Part shown: one piece after another, positions 42,134 through 52,511 of the stretch | How the letters are laid out: every line of letters starts with the position of its first letter | Numbering within the stretch: the stretch's first letter is position 1 | Assembly: GCF_027921745.1 (NCBI RefSeq) | Contig: NC_079238.1 | Coordinates: 5,456,001 to 5,520,000 of the forward strand | Direction of reading: 5' to 3' | DNA from: Schizosaccharomyces osmophilus | Lineage: Eukaryota > Ascomycota > Schizosaccharomycetes > Schizosaccharomycetales > Schizosaccharomycetaceae | DNA: 64,000 nt | The notes under the pieces: generated by a model | Told to the model about the DNA's origin: nothing | Database searches by the model: none | What the model saw: only the letters and a program-made list of their open reading frames with translations | Position numbers and translations under genes: made by a program

Positions 42134-42857
42134 ATGAACCAAGATTTATTTGATAATCCATTTGGAATTGCTCCACCCTCTGATGATTCTTATACAGCGC
42201 TCTCAAAGTTTACAAATGAATTCGCAGAGGCGATTCCCCAAGATCGATTTGATTCATTCAGAAGTAAACTGGCGAGCCTTCATAAAGCAGTTACTTCTAA
42301 ACTAGAAGGAGGAGAGACATTTTCACAAGATTTCGAAGAATGTTTCAATTGTCTGATGAAAAGTCAAATGAAAAGATTAATAGTCTCAGAGAAGACATGA
42401 TCCAAGGACACAATAATCTCAGAGAAGACATGATCCAAGAGTCAGATACAAAGTTTGGCATCCTAGAAGGGCAGCTTGTGGTGTTAGAAAACAGTTTTCG
42501 AGTCAATACGGGTAATATTACCTGAAGTATTCGCCAAAATGAATTTAAGCTTAATAAGACAACAACTTTAGCACAGAGATCTGAAAACATTATACACAGA
42601 GTTATGGCTAATGATACGAAGCCAATTCCGTTTGCCAATGGGCAAGAACGTCCTGCTAGGCTGCCTCAATTTAAAGCTATTTCTGACATTGATAGTTTGA
42701 ATCCAGCCATTTGAGAACATACCTAGAGGGATACGGTGGTAACTATGATGAGACTGAGCCGCGAGTGTTTCTTAAAAGAAAGCTTTCTGATTACGTTGGT
42801 TTTATTACATCCCAAGAATCCCGTTACGAGTTTTCAGATAACAATGAACCCCTTTAG
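42134..42857 (+). pseudogene. Mug135-like (UPF0612-type) pseudogene
   Basis: The start MNQDLFDNPFGIAPPSDDSY parallels the intact protein at 60613-61221 (MENIYANDFDISPPQNDTF), a coiled-coil centre includes a repeated LREDMIQ block, and the C-terminal part PIPFANGQERPARLPQFKAISDIDSL followed by YLEGYGG matches the PFLGGTQPDDDLPEIRSVKDIDGL and YLDGYG region. The frame is broken in several places. The gene was on the minus strand before the inversion, with a 5S relic 3' of it and the Tf element about 265 bp upstream of its start. Confidence 0.6.
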
Positions 42858-43045
42858 GATATACAAGATCGAAATAGTGCATCGAGTCGACGGGAAAGTC
42901 TCAGGTCGCACCATGGTTAATAAATGTTCACAAACAGAAAGAATTTCCGTTTGTTTTTTGTATTGAAATCTACCTCAGACTCCTGGAATTCTGCATTATA
43001 CAAGTTATTACTGCAATCATGTATAATATTAAACATCTTTCCGAT

Positions 43046-43440
43046 TGTCATAACTGGTATACGATATTACTAATATCTTGATACAATAAATGTATTGTAT
43101 TATCAAATACGTTATTACAAAACTAAATGTTCATTTTTGCGATTGAAAATTTTATAAATCTAGAACTAAGGTTATATAGAAGCTGACTAATCCTAGAAAG
43201 ATATATATACCTCTAATGGAAAGCTCAAATCTTCAGATTGGAAGATTTGACTGATCTAGCTAAATAAAATTGTTCATACAACTTACTTAGTGAATCAGAT
43301 CCCTGGAAGCTGTTACTATTCTTCTATAGTACAAAAGTATCCAATTTAAAAGTCAAACATACAATTTTATGAATTGTTATTACTTACATCTTTTCCACTG
43401 AATACTTATTCTCATAACAAGTGAGATTCGTCCTGTGACA
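43046..43440 (+). repeat. 5' LTR of the Tf-type element
   Basis: Runs from TGTCATAACTGG to CCTGTGACA. A TATA-like ATATATATAC (43199-43210) precedes the self-primer sequence AGATTGGAAGAT (43235-43246) by about 30 bases, so the transcript should begin near there. The self-primer lies in a hairpin (CAAATCTTC / GAAGATTTG). Confidence 0.92.
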
Positions 43441-43444
43441 ATTT

Positions 43445-43456
43445 ATCTTCCAATCT
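43445..43456 (+). other. Self-priming primer-binding site
   Basis: ATCTTCCAATCT is the perfect reverse complement of 43235-43246 in the LTR. This is the arrangement of Tf1, where the 5' end of the mRNA, not a tRNA, primes reverse transcription. Confidence 0.85.
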
Positions 43457-43503
43457 CAAAGTGGAAATAGTTTCGTTCAATTACAAATTAAACGAACATA
43501 AGT

Positions 43504-44370
43504 ATGGAAATGGATTCTGAAAATTCAGGAACTGGATTTTTCGTTAGTGCGGCGGATATGCAAAATCTCAAAGCGGAAATAAGCGATCAACTCAAAGTTA
43601 TATCTGAACAGATGGTTGCTGCAAATCAAGAAAAAATGGCCGAAAAATTAAGTCAAATGGAAATTGACGAAGATTACATCGCCGAAGAACCAATGGACCT
43701 AATTGAAAGTGTTGAGAACGCATATGGTAATAGGGCTGAAAAATACTTAAGACGAATTAATACGAGAGAACCAGAAGTTTATAATCCAGATAAGCATGAA
43801 TTAGATGATTTCTTGCGAGACTTGGAGACCATATACGAAATGGTACGTTTGGTGTTTCCTACTGACCAAGAAAAAATCATGTATCTTTATTCTAAATCCC
43901 AAAGTCATCAGAGACAACAGATAAGAGAAGTGGTAAAGAAACCCGGTCCAAATAGAACGTTCGATTTTGTATTCGAAAAAGTTTTTCGAAGCGGATCAAA
44001 CGATTCTTGGGTAGAGACTCTCCATGAACATCTGGACAAGGCTACTAATTCAGATTTCGATTTCGCAGAGTACAGAAAATGGCTTTTAAATTTGGACATG
44101 GAAACCAACATAAAGATCAGTGCATTCCTATGTCAAAAAATGCATAACCGAAATCAACTCTTAAAAAATAAATATGAAAAAGGAGATCCACAAAAAGCCA
44201 TGAGAGAAACAAATCGCCACGCACGGTATACACCACTTCCAAAACCAACGAAATATACACGCCAACAGTTCTCAACACCGAAACAGAAAGCTTGGAAACC
44301 AAATAAGCGCGAACAAACCAAGAACTGGGATGACTCCAAATATGGAGCGAAATCAAAACCAAGCGAATGA
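43504..44370 (+). mobile_element. Gag of the Tf-type element
   Basis: 288 codons. Acidic N-terminus with methionine-rich coiled coil, a helical capsid-like centre (EVYNPDKHELDDFLRDLETIYE), and a basic C-terminus (KYTRQQFSTPKQKAWKPNKRE). No CCHC zinc knuckle, as in Tf1 Gag. Confidence 0.88.
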
Positions 44371-44508
44371 CTAGATAAGGGAAACAAGTCTAGAAGAGAT
44401 GAAGTCGTCTCTATAAACAAAATCATTGCGGGAAATCCACAAAAACACTACGAAAAGCAATCTTCACAATATCAAGATGTCAAAATTGCAAACCTCAAGG
44501 TCAATGCA

Positions 44509-47500
44509 TTGATAGATACTGGCGCCAACGTATCCATCTTGAGAGAAGACCTGGCTAAACAAATTACGCGTAAATTTAATAAAGAAAACCGAACGTTTCT
44601 AGGGATAACAAACGACAAACTTCAAGTTAAAGGAAATTTAACATTGCCAGTAGAAATTAATAAACGAAAATTTTACGAAACGTTTATAATTACTCCGACT
44701 TCAGAAAACGAAGTTCTCCTCGGATGGAGCATTCTGAAAAAATTGAAAAGTTTAGACTTTTTATATGGTAACAAGACAAAGGAAGAAAAGAATAACGACA
44801 AGGAAAATCCAAAAGTCGAAGATCTATTGAAATCATTCAACAAAGTGTTCACAGAAGTTGCAGACATTCCTTTACCCAGACACACAGATAGTGATTTAAA
44901 AATCGAACTTACAAACAAATTGCCAGATTACGCACCGAAACTAAGGCCATATACACAAAAAGAATCTGCGACAATAAAAGAAAACGTGCAAAAATTATTA
45001 AGTCAAGGCAAAATTCGCGAAAGCTCATCAAATTTTATGTGCGCTCCACTAGTTGTACCGAAAAAGGGAACAGATAAATATCGCATGGTTATAAACTATA
45101 AACCACTAAATGCAATCACCAAAAGAGACAATTACCCATTACCAAACTTTGAAGAAATTATAAATTGCCTAAGCGGAGCCAAAGTTTTCAGTACGATTGA
45201 TCTAAAAGAAGCATATCATTTACTTAGAATTCGAGAAGGTGATGAACAAAAGACAGCCTTCAAGACACCCTTTGGAGCATTTGAATACAAAGTAATGCCC
45301 TTCGGATTAACCAATGCGCCAGCAAATTTTCAAAGGTATATTAACAAAGTACTTTTACCATACCTTGGAATTTTTATTATCGTTTATTTGGACGATATTC
45401 TGATATTTTCTTCCTCAGAAAAAGAACACGAGGAACATTTACGAAAAGTATTGCAAAAGCTACAAGACGCAAATTTATACGCAAATCGAGAGAAATGTAC
45501 CTTTTTCCAAAAGAAAGTCAAATTCTTAGGTCATATCTTCTCCAACCAAGGACTTGAGATTGACCCAGAAAGAATTCAAGCTGTTACAAATTGGCCTGAA
45601 CCCAATACGTTGCGACGCCTACAATCTTTCTTAGGTTTTGTTAATTATTCCAGACGATTTATGCCGAATCTTTCAAAATTGGCACGACCGTTATATGATT
45701 TAACAAAAAAGAATGTCAAATACAAATGGACCGATCGTCATAAAGAAGCCTTTGTCAACATCAAGAAAGAACTAGAAAACGTTTCTATGTTAAAACACTA
45801 TGATCCAACAAAAGAAACTCGATTAGAAACTGACGCTTCCGACTTTGCCATAGGAGCCATCCTATCGCAAAAACAAGAAGACAACGTTTATCATCCAATA
45901 GCTTTCTATTCAGAAACATTCACAGATCGTCAATGCATTTGGCCAACATGGGAAAAAGAAGCCTATGCAATTATTGCTGCTCTCCGAAAATGGTATCATT
46001 TCTTAGCTCACACAGAAACACCATTTCAAATATTAACGGATCACAAGAATCTAACATCTATGTTTACAAAAATTCGCACAGATACTCGTTCCAAAATCAA
46101 TAGATGGGCAACAGAATTGGAACTATACAATTTCGAAATTCAATATCGACCTGGCCGAAAGAATGAACCAGCAGACGCAATCTCACGTCGCCCAGATTAT
46201 AAAATCACTGCCATCAATCAACTAAGTGAAGCAAATTATCTAACAAATGTTTTCGATTACGTTCGCAAAGAATACTCCAATCATAAAAATTTTCAAAGAA
46301 TCCTAAATGGAGACAACGACAATCCGCAATATACAATTATAAACGGCCTCATCATTAATGATAAAAGACAAATTATCATCCCAACAGTTCCACAACTAGT
46401 TCAGTTGATATGTTATCAATTCCATGATCATCCTATTTCAGGAGGACATCGAGGAAAACTGTCCACAACAAATCGCATTCGCGAAAAGTTTTATTGGCAA
46501 GGCATGACAAGCGATATCCAAAAGTATGTTAAAAATTGTGATATATGTCAGCACAGTAAAACTCGAAATCATCAACGCTATGGTCAATTACAACCACTGC
46601 CCATTGCAGAAAAACCGTTTCAACATTATTCTATGGATTTTATCGTTGGATTACCAGTATCTCAAGGTAAAGATGCCATCTTAACAATTGTTGATCGTTT
46701 CACCAAAATGGCTTGGTTTCTTCCTTGTAATACAACCACGACCGCAGAACAACTGATCGCAATGTTCGAATCTCACATCGTAGCTGTATACGGCAAACCA
46801 AGAGACATAGTTTCCGATCGAGGACCTGTATTCATTTCTGATAAATGGAAACAATACCTCAAAGATCATAATGTAACACTCAAATTATCTTCTGGATATC
46901 ATCCACAAACGAATGGACAAACTGAACGTGTTAACCAAATAGTAGAAACATATTTACGATGCTATATGCATGACAACTTGGAAAATTGGGCCGCTTATTT
47001 GACAAAAGCACAATTATGTTATAACTCTGCTGAACATAGCGCTACCAAAGTAAGCCCTATAAAGGCCGCATTTGGTATACAACCTATACTAACAGAATGG
47101 GATTTGCAATTGATAAACGATCTCGGTACATCATTTTTATCCTCACAAACAGAACCTGTTCACGAGATCAGAAACCACATACGAAAAGCAAATGAACGTT
47201 ATGCAAAATTATATAATCGCAAGACAGAGATACCGCCGATATTCAAATCCGGTGACCAAGTACTCATTAAGAATGGTAAAGTGGGATTCTTTCATCAAAA
47301 CAACAAACTGGAACCAACGTTTGTCGGACCATTCGAAATAAAAAAGAAAGTTGCAGAACACAATTATACTTTAAATTTTCCTCGTGAAATACGAAGACGA
47401 TACCCTGCATCATTTCATGTGTCTGAACTCGAACCATACAACGCAGACTCACATGCAAACAACTTTCTAGCAAATATAACTATCGACCGTATATTAGACG

Positions 47501-47658
47501 TCGACAACAACCAAAAGCCTTCGCTTTATTACTGTTTATACCATACGAAACTGTCAAACGACTACCTTCGTTCAGTCACTTGGATCCCCACTCACATTGT
47601 TCAACAGAAAGCAGATGCAAAACTCGTTGAATTTAACCACAGCGCTTCATCTCGATAG
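44509..47658 (+). mobile_element. Pol of the Tf-type element (PR-RT-RH-IN)
   Basis: About 1049 codons from the first ATG, in the same phase as gag. Protease motif LIDTGANVS is at the start; reverse transcriptase has YLDDILIFS; RNase H has TDASDFAIGAIL; integrase has an HHCC zinc domain (HDHPISGGHRGK and CDICQHSK) and the acidic core (MDFIVGLP, SDRGPVF, GQTERVNQ). The extreme C-terminus resembles the degenerate chromodomain of Tf1 integrase. It appears whole. Confidence 0.92.
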
Positions 47659-47707
47659 AACCGCAAGGAATACAAGATCTTTCAATTCAAGGAAGTGAAA
47701 GCGTCTT

Positions 47708-47718
47708 AAGAAGGGAGG
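47708..47718 (+). other. Polypurine tract
   Basis: AAGAAGGGAGG ends directly at the 3' LTR and should prime plus-strand DNA. Confidence 0.8.
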
Positions 47719-48121
47719 TGTCATAACTGGTATACGATATTACTAATATCTTGATACAATAAATGTATTGTATTATCAAATACGTTATTACAAAACTAAA
47801 TGTTCATTTTTGCGATTGAAAATTTTATAAATCTAGAACTAAGGTTATATAGAAGCTGACTAATCCTAGAAAGATATATATACCTCTAATGGAAAGCTCA
47901 AATCTTCAGATTGGAAGATTTGACTGATCTAGCTAAATAAAATTGTTCATACAACTTACTTAGTGAATCAGATCCCTGGAAGCTGTTACTATTCTTCTAT
48001 AGTACAAAAGTATCCAATTTAAAAGTCAAACATACAATTTTATGAATTGTTATTACTTACATCTTTTCCACTGAATACTTATTCTCATAACAAGTGAGAT
48101 TCGTCCTGTGACACTGTGACA
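47719..48121 (+). repeat. 3' LTR with an 8-bp terminal duplication
   Basis: 395 bp matching the 5' LTR, ending CTGTGACA, then a second CTGTGACA before the host sequence TTACT. The target duplication only matches if the extra 8 bp belong to the element. Confidence 0.85.
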
Positions 48122-48430
48122 TTACTCAATTGCTAATAATATAATCGTAACTGTTCTCTGATAATATTGTATCATGGTAAACAAACAAATCAATCAATTT
48201 CTGGAACGTTGAAATTATATATTACCTGCAAGAGAAAAAATCAAAAATAATTTAGTCGCTAATGTAAAAAAAAACGAATTCCATTCTTTTGCATGGGTCA
48301 TTGCACTCCCTATCCAATGAAATAGATTAGCCATAAGGATACTACTAACCTGTATCAGAAAAAATAAGAAATTTTAATATGTATGTTTCAACTGATTGAC
48401 AAGACGTGTGAGTGAGGAAAAAAAGTGGTA
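48122..48430. other. Intergenic between the Tf element and the 5S copy
   Basis: No gene. AT-rich spacer. Confidence 0.45.
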
Positions 48431-48555
48431 AAACCTACGGCACCCCGGATCCCCATGTTGTCTCCAACCATACTAGGAAAGAGTGAGGTCCTCAGACGCT
48501 TAATTGCAGTGATCGAACGGAAATGGGTCTTTTTTTTCTAAGTGTCGCCGTAGAC
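48431..48555 (-). rRNA. 5S rRNA, diverged copy (probable pseudogene), 3' of wtf
   Basis: Alignable end to end with 51524-51643 on the minus strand, keeping GTCTACGGCGAC at its 5' end and ATGTTGTCTCCAACCATACTA, but with many substitutions and a T8 insertion in the first third. On the transcribed strand that is an A run, so it would not terminate Pol III, but pairing of the 5S arms is spoiled. It lies 0.74 kb downstream of the wtf gene, same strand. Confidence 0.75.
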
Positions 48556-48759
48556 GCTTGTTTCTTTCGTAAGAGCAACAAAAGCAATTTGTCTTGCTGT
48601 AGTTTTGTCTTTAAAGTTGTGTGTTGGCCTGGTGTCCTTTAAGATACAATTCTACTCAGCTCTGTCTGTGTGTTTTGTCACGGCTGAATAGAGAATGCTT
48701 CCATATTGTAAGAATAAGATTTAAAAACACACTGTTTTCCTCTTTTCTATTGATTCACA

Positions 48760-48970
48760 TTGTGGTCACAGAAGCATTAGATTGAGTGTATGAGTTTATG
48801 GGTTGAAAATGTTATTTATATAAATCGGTTCTACTTTAATATTTTTCATGATCCGTTGATTTGACTCTCTATATAAACAGGAAATTAAATTTATTAAGCT
48901 ACATCTGTCGAATCTTTTAATCTGAAGATTTGTGCTTTCTACGCTGTGAATCAATTTTACCTCTGGCGAT
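48760..48970. repeat. Old Tf-type LTR fragment
   Basis: TGTCGAATCTTTTAATCTGAAGATTTGTGCTTT (partly, near 48907-48940) resembles the self-primer hairpin region of the young LTRs in minus orientation, and GGTCACAG near 48765 resembles the LTR end. Strongly diverged, so an old solo LTR. Confidence 0.4.
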
Positions 48971-49292
48971 AATCACTTTCGTCCTTGCCATTTATGAATT
49001 ACATGCGGAAAGTACGAAGTTCATTACGGCAGAATTTTCGTCGGAATAAATAAATAATCATTAAAAAGGGTGTTCTATTCACGAAGAAAATGAACGATGC
49101 GTAAGCAACAATGCTGTGAAACAAAATAGAAAATTCATAAAAGAGTGAATGAGTAAAGAAAACAAAGTCTTCCGGATTCATCAGATGCTTGGTTTTGTGA
49201 ACACGAATACAGGAACTTGGTAGACTGCAATTGACGTGGATACTTCCAAAGAAGGAGCGAAATATAAAGAATGAAAGCAGGTTCGGTAAAAC

Positions 49293-50443
49293 TTAAACTT
49301 CAGCGCTTTGCTCAGAAAGATGCTGGAGTTCGATTTGTTCGTTCTGAGGTACTTGCTCTCCTCGATTTGTATCTTTAAAATAGGTTAATTAAAGCCCTAA
49401 CGATAGCAAGCATTTACGAAGTGTACATACCTAAAATACGATCCACAGCGTTTCCTATACCATTTCCTATGCCGTTTCCTATTCCGTTTACGCCGACGCC
49501 TATTCCGTTTCTCAGATCGACGAGAACTAATCTTAATAGTTCGCGCGCATTTGCATTCACTAGAACAGTTAGAATATTTCGCGGGTGTATGACATACTCG
49601 TCAATAAAAGAAACAAGACAAAGTTAACAAAACAAACAGCATAGAAAAAATTATTGTTTATCTTTTCAAATCCTGTAAACTTCTTTGCAGCATAATACAC
49701 GGTGAAACCGAGGACATCGAGAAAACACACACATAATACTGAGATACACATAGCTGACAATACGTTTTTGGTTGCTCTTCCAGCTTGCGTGAGCCCTTGT
49801 TTGGCCTGCGGGAACCATTCTTTAGGCATTTGAGTCATTGCTAAGAATTAATAAATCTTTCAAAATAAAAGACAGCGCTAACTTACCAAACAAAAACAAT
49901 GCAAAGGATGCTACACAGCCAGCAGAAAGCCCCCAAAGGGGTTTCGCACTCACAGAAGCCTTAAAACCAAAAAATAACACAAGAAGAATAGCATAGGCCA
50001 CAATATACCCAATAGTTATAGGCAACAAGATGCCTGCTAAGACTTTCTGGCAAAGCACCACATCCCAACCAGAATTATTAGCGGAATTCTGAGCGGATCC
50101 ATCAGCCATTTCTAAATCGATAAACTTGTTTGAAGCTAATGGATGTATTAGTAAATAGTTCGTTGTTTGTGAAAAGATAGAGGTGTCTATTATGTTTGCT
50201 GACAGTTATCGACAAGGTTATTAGTTTCAAACCCGACAAATAAAAAACAAGCATGATTCTTCCATCATGAGCCGTTCCAACAAGAACACAAAGAATTAAC
50301 ATGTCTATTTTAATTCAACAAATCTTACCTGAATACGGAGGAGGCGTACCATTTGAAGGAGACGACTGACTATCTGCCTTTTCATCATTGAGCGTTTTGG
50401 AAGAGTCATCAGAATCTGAAATAGGAGAGTATTTGTTTTTCAT
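49293..50443 (-). CDS. wtf: wtf-family spore-killer (poison-antidote) gene, five exons
   Basis: wtf genes are selfish meiotic drivers: a long product (antidote) protects and a shorter product lacking exon 1 (poison) kills sister spores. Exons on the minus strand are 50443-50329, 50111-49887, 49840-49598, 49559-49431 and 49372-49293, with GTAAGA, GTAAGT, GTATGT and GTATGT donors; the frame stays open for 263 residues, so it looks whole. Exon 1 begins MKNKYSPI as in S. pombe wtf antidotes (MKNKYYPL) and ends with a PPPY motif, the type used for ubiquitin-dependent sorting. Exons 2-3 carry membrane helices. Exon 4 repeats GIGN. Exon 2 has an early ATG (50108) suited to the short form. It lies between two 5S sequences in the same orientation. 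Confidence 0.9.
49446..49490 (-). repeat. GIGN-coding repeat inside wtf exon 4
   Basis: Four imperfect units of about 12 bases (GGAATAGGAAAC type) encode NGIGNGIGNGIGN. Such repeats vary in number among wtf genes and are thought to affect poison-antidote matching. Confidence 0.75.
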
Positions 50444-51523
50444 ATTTACAATGGCAATTAGAGCTCAAAATGATGCCGATAGTTACAGTCTAAACGAAAT
50501 CAACTTTTGAATCGCCGAGAAAAGTCCGTAAGAACTGGCTCCAATTTTCACAGATCTTTCAAAAATAGGAATTGGACCTTGCTTCAACCATCAAAAGCAA
50601 AAGCAAACTTTGTTTTGCAAGATTAGTTTGCTTTAAAACCAAAGATACGATTTTGAAAAAATCTTGGTAGTGGCTTTTCGCATGTCTCAATCACAAAGGC
50701 AGCGACATTATGTCACTGACTGGTCACAGTCCTCATTGCGATTTTTTCGTTATAGTATAATCCAAAAGAGTCGTCGTTTATTACAAAATGTAAACATAGA
50801 ACCAGCGTTAGAAAAAACAGTGCTAATCAGTTTGAATGATATTCAAACAGGATTGGACTTTGCTTTTTTTGAAATCCACCCAGTTGCATTTGCAATACTA
50901 ATGCTCTAGGCTTCAGGATGCCGTCGGAAAGAAACGACTTGACGACTGATACTGTATCCCGTTAAACACTATGCCAGCAGAGCCTGAAAACCAGTTCAAC
51001 GGTCGTAGTGACAATACTTTCAAACAACTGTCCTCTGAACATACCTCTGAACATACTGAGCAATCTCCAGGGTTACGCCAGGAACCGGGTCAGTCTAGGG
51101 ATGTTGAAAGCGGTGGGAGTTGATTTATGCGGAAAGTAAAGCAATGTTTGTTCTTTTCGTTTTTTCTCCAGCATGCTTATGTTTATATTTCGGTTATTTC
51201 TTTCCTGCATATTTATTAAAATGCTTTTTGCATGACTGATGCTCCTGTATGGCGGGCGTTTTCTTGATTCACTTCATCTCTTCGACATTGAATAAGTAAG
51301 GGTGCTTATCACTGGATGGTATTGTCATTGTACCTGCGTAGTGTGGTTCATTTGCTTGTTGTTATTTATTCATTTATAGCTTTTTATTATTGAAGCAAGA
51401 GTAATCATTGCATTTTCCGCATCCACTAGTATTAATTAGTCCATGCCGACTAAAACGGCAACCATATGTTTCCAATAAAAAGAGCAACAGAAAAAGAAGC
51501 AAAAAGTAAAATAAAAAAGTGAA
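50444..51523. other. Upstream of wtf; possible histone-fold remnant
   Basis: A plus-strand frame from ATG 50682 reads SSLRFFRYSIIQKSRRLLQ, then EKTVLISLNDIQTGLDFAFFE, vaguely like the histone fold of DNA polymerase epsilon subunit Dpb4. A further frame 50971-51123 is acidic and polar. No function can be assigned; it may be a decayed gene. Confidence 0.25.
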
Positions 51524-51643
51524 AAGCCTACAGCATCCCGGATTCCCATGTTGTCTCCAACCATAGTACTAACGAGACCCTCAGACGCTTAACTGCAGTG
51601 ATCGGACGGGAACTGGTGTTTTCGCCTAGGTGTGGCCGTAGAC
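51524..51643 (-). rRNA. 5S ribosomal RNA
   Basis: 120 bases on the minus strand from GTCTACGGCCACACC to CTGTAGGCTT, almost identical to the S. pombe 5S as I recall it. The internal control region (AGCGTCTGAGGG, GGTTGGAGACAACATGGGAA) is intact, T runs follow the 3' end, and a TATA-like sequence is about 23 bases upstream. 5S genes are dispersed singly in fission yeasts. This one is 1.1 kb upstream of the wtf gene. Confidence 0.95.
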
Positions 51644-52511
51644 ATTTATTTTTCTGCTTAAATGTATATTAAAGATGAAGACTACTAAAAAAGTTAAGCT
51701 AGCTAGTTATAAGCGTTCTGTCATACTGGTTCGAATTGTCTCAATCATCGCTCTTTTGAACTAGCTATATGATAACACTACTTACCTGCAATGAGATTAT
51801 AAATTTTACACTCTATTTCATCTCGTCTGTATTGTTTATATTTTGATTCCGCTAATGCTGTGTGTACAAATGATGAGGTAACTTGAAGCGTCATTTCTAT
51901 TTATCTGCATGATGGATCATACTTTCTCAAATGAAAAATTACAATTACAAGTAAAAAAAGCTCACGCTGTTCAAAAAAGGCGGTATAGCATTCAGCAATC
52001 CTATGTCCTCAATATTTTTTTCTACGCTCGTAAGTTAGCTATTTCCTTGGTAGTTTTAGTTAGTCCAAATCTAAAGACTAGTTGATTCTGTTGCATTCGA
52101 TCCTCAAATTCTTGAATCGCCGAGAGATTACTACTTTTGGTTGGACACAGACACAGAAGTAATTCCGTGTTCTTGGGGTATTCAATTGTATCATCATACC
52201 TCTTAAATTAGCCCCAGAATTATGTGTCATTTCATTTTACAAGTTTTGTGGCTACTTCTTTGAGAGACATAGTAGCTATCGGAACAAATGACATTGAAAC
52301 GATGTAAAGATGAAGTATTGTTTCCATTAGCTTTCTTTATTAAAATTTCTAAATAAAAAAAGATCTTTTACTTGTTCCCTACCCTACACTGAAATTCGCT
52401 TCAGAGTAGGTTCTTATTACGGGCGGGCAAAAGTAAAGGCATACCTATACCTATACCTATATCTACCTCTATTTTCTGTTTTTGTTTTTTGTTTCTATTT
52501 ATAAATCTCTT
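51644..52511. other. Intergenic upstream of 2OG oxygenase 2
   Basis: No gene. A short (CCTATA)n tract at 52443-52466 lies 50-70 bases before the oxygenase ATG. Confidence 0.5.

Larger units (their letters stand above)
41475..43440. other. Inversion between two oppositely oriented LTRs
   Basis: Putting 41870-43045 back in reverse restores two 5-bp target duplications at once: ATCGG-LTR-ATCGG at the left and TTACT-element-TTACT at the right. It also restores the order seen in the uninterrupted copy at 2412-2990 (GAATATCGGAAAGATG). The simplest reading is homologous recombination between the solo LTR and the 5' LTR of the full element. Confidence 0.85.
43046..48121 (+). mobile_element. Tf-type (Ty3/Gypsy, chromovirus-like) LTR retrotransposon, whole-looking
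   Basis: A 5.1-kb element with two 395-bp LTRs that appear identical, so insertion is very recent. Parts in order: 5' LTR, primer-binding site complementary to the element's own LTR, gag, protease, reverse transcriptase, RNase H, integrase, polypurine tract, 3' LTR. It looks whole; gag and pol are two long open frames in one phase. Its target duplication is TTACT, read before the flanking inversion. Close relatives should be the Tf1/Tf2 elements of S. pombe and the full-length elements known from S. cryophilus and S. osmophilus. Before inversion it sat just upstream of a Mug135-like gene, fitting the Tf1 preference for Pol II promoters. Confidence 0.93.
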
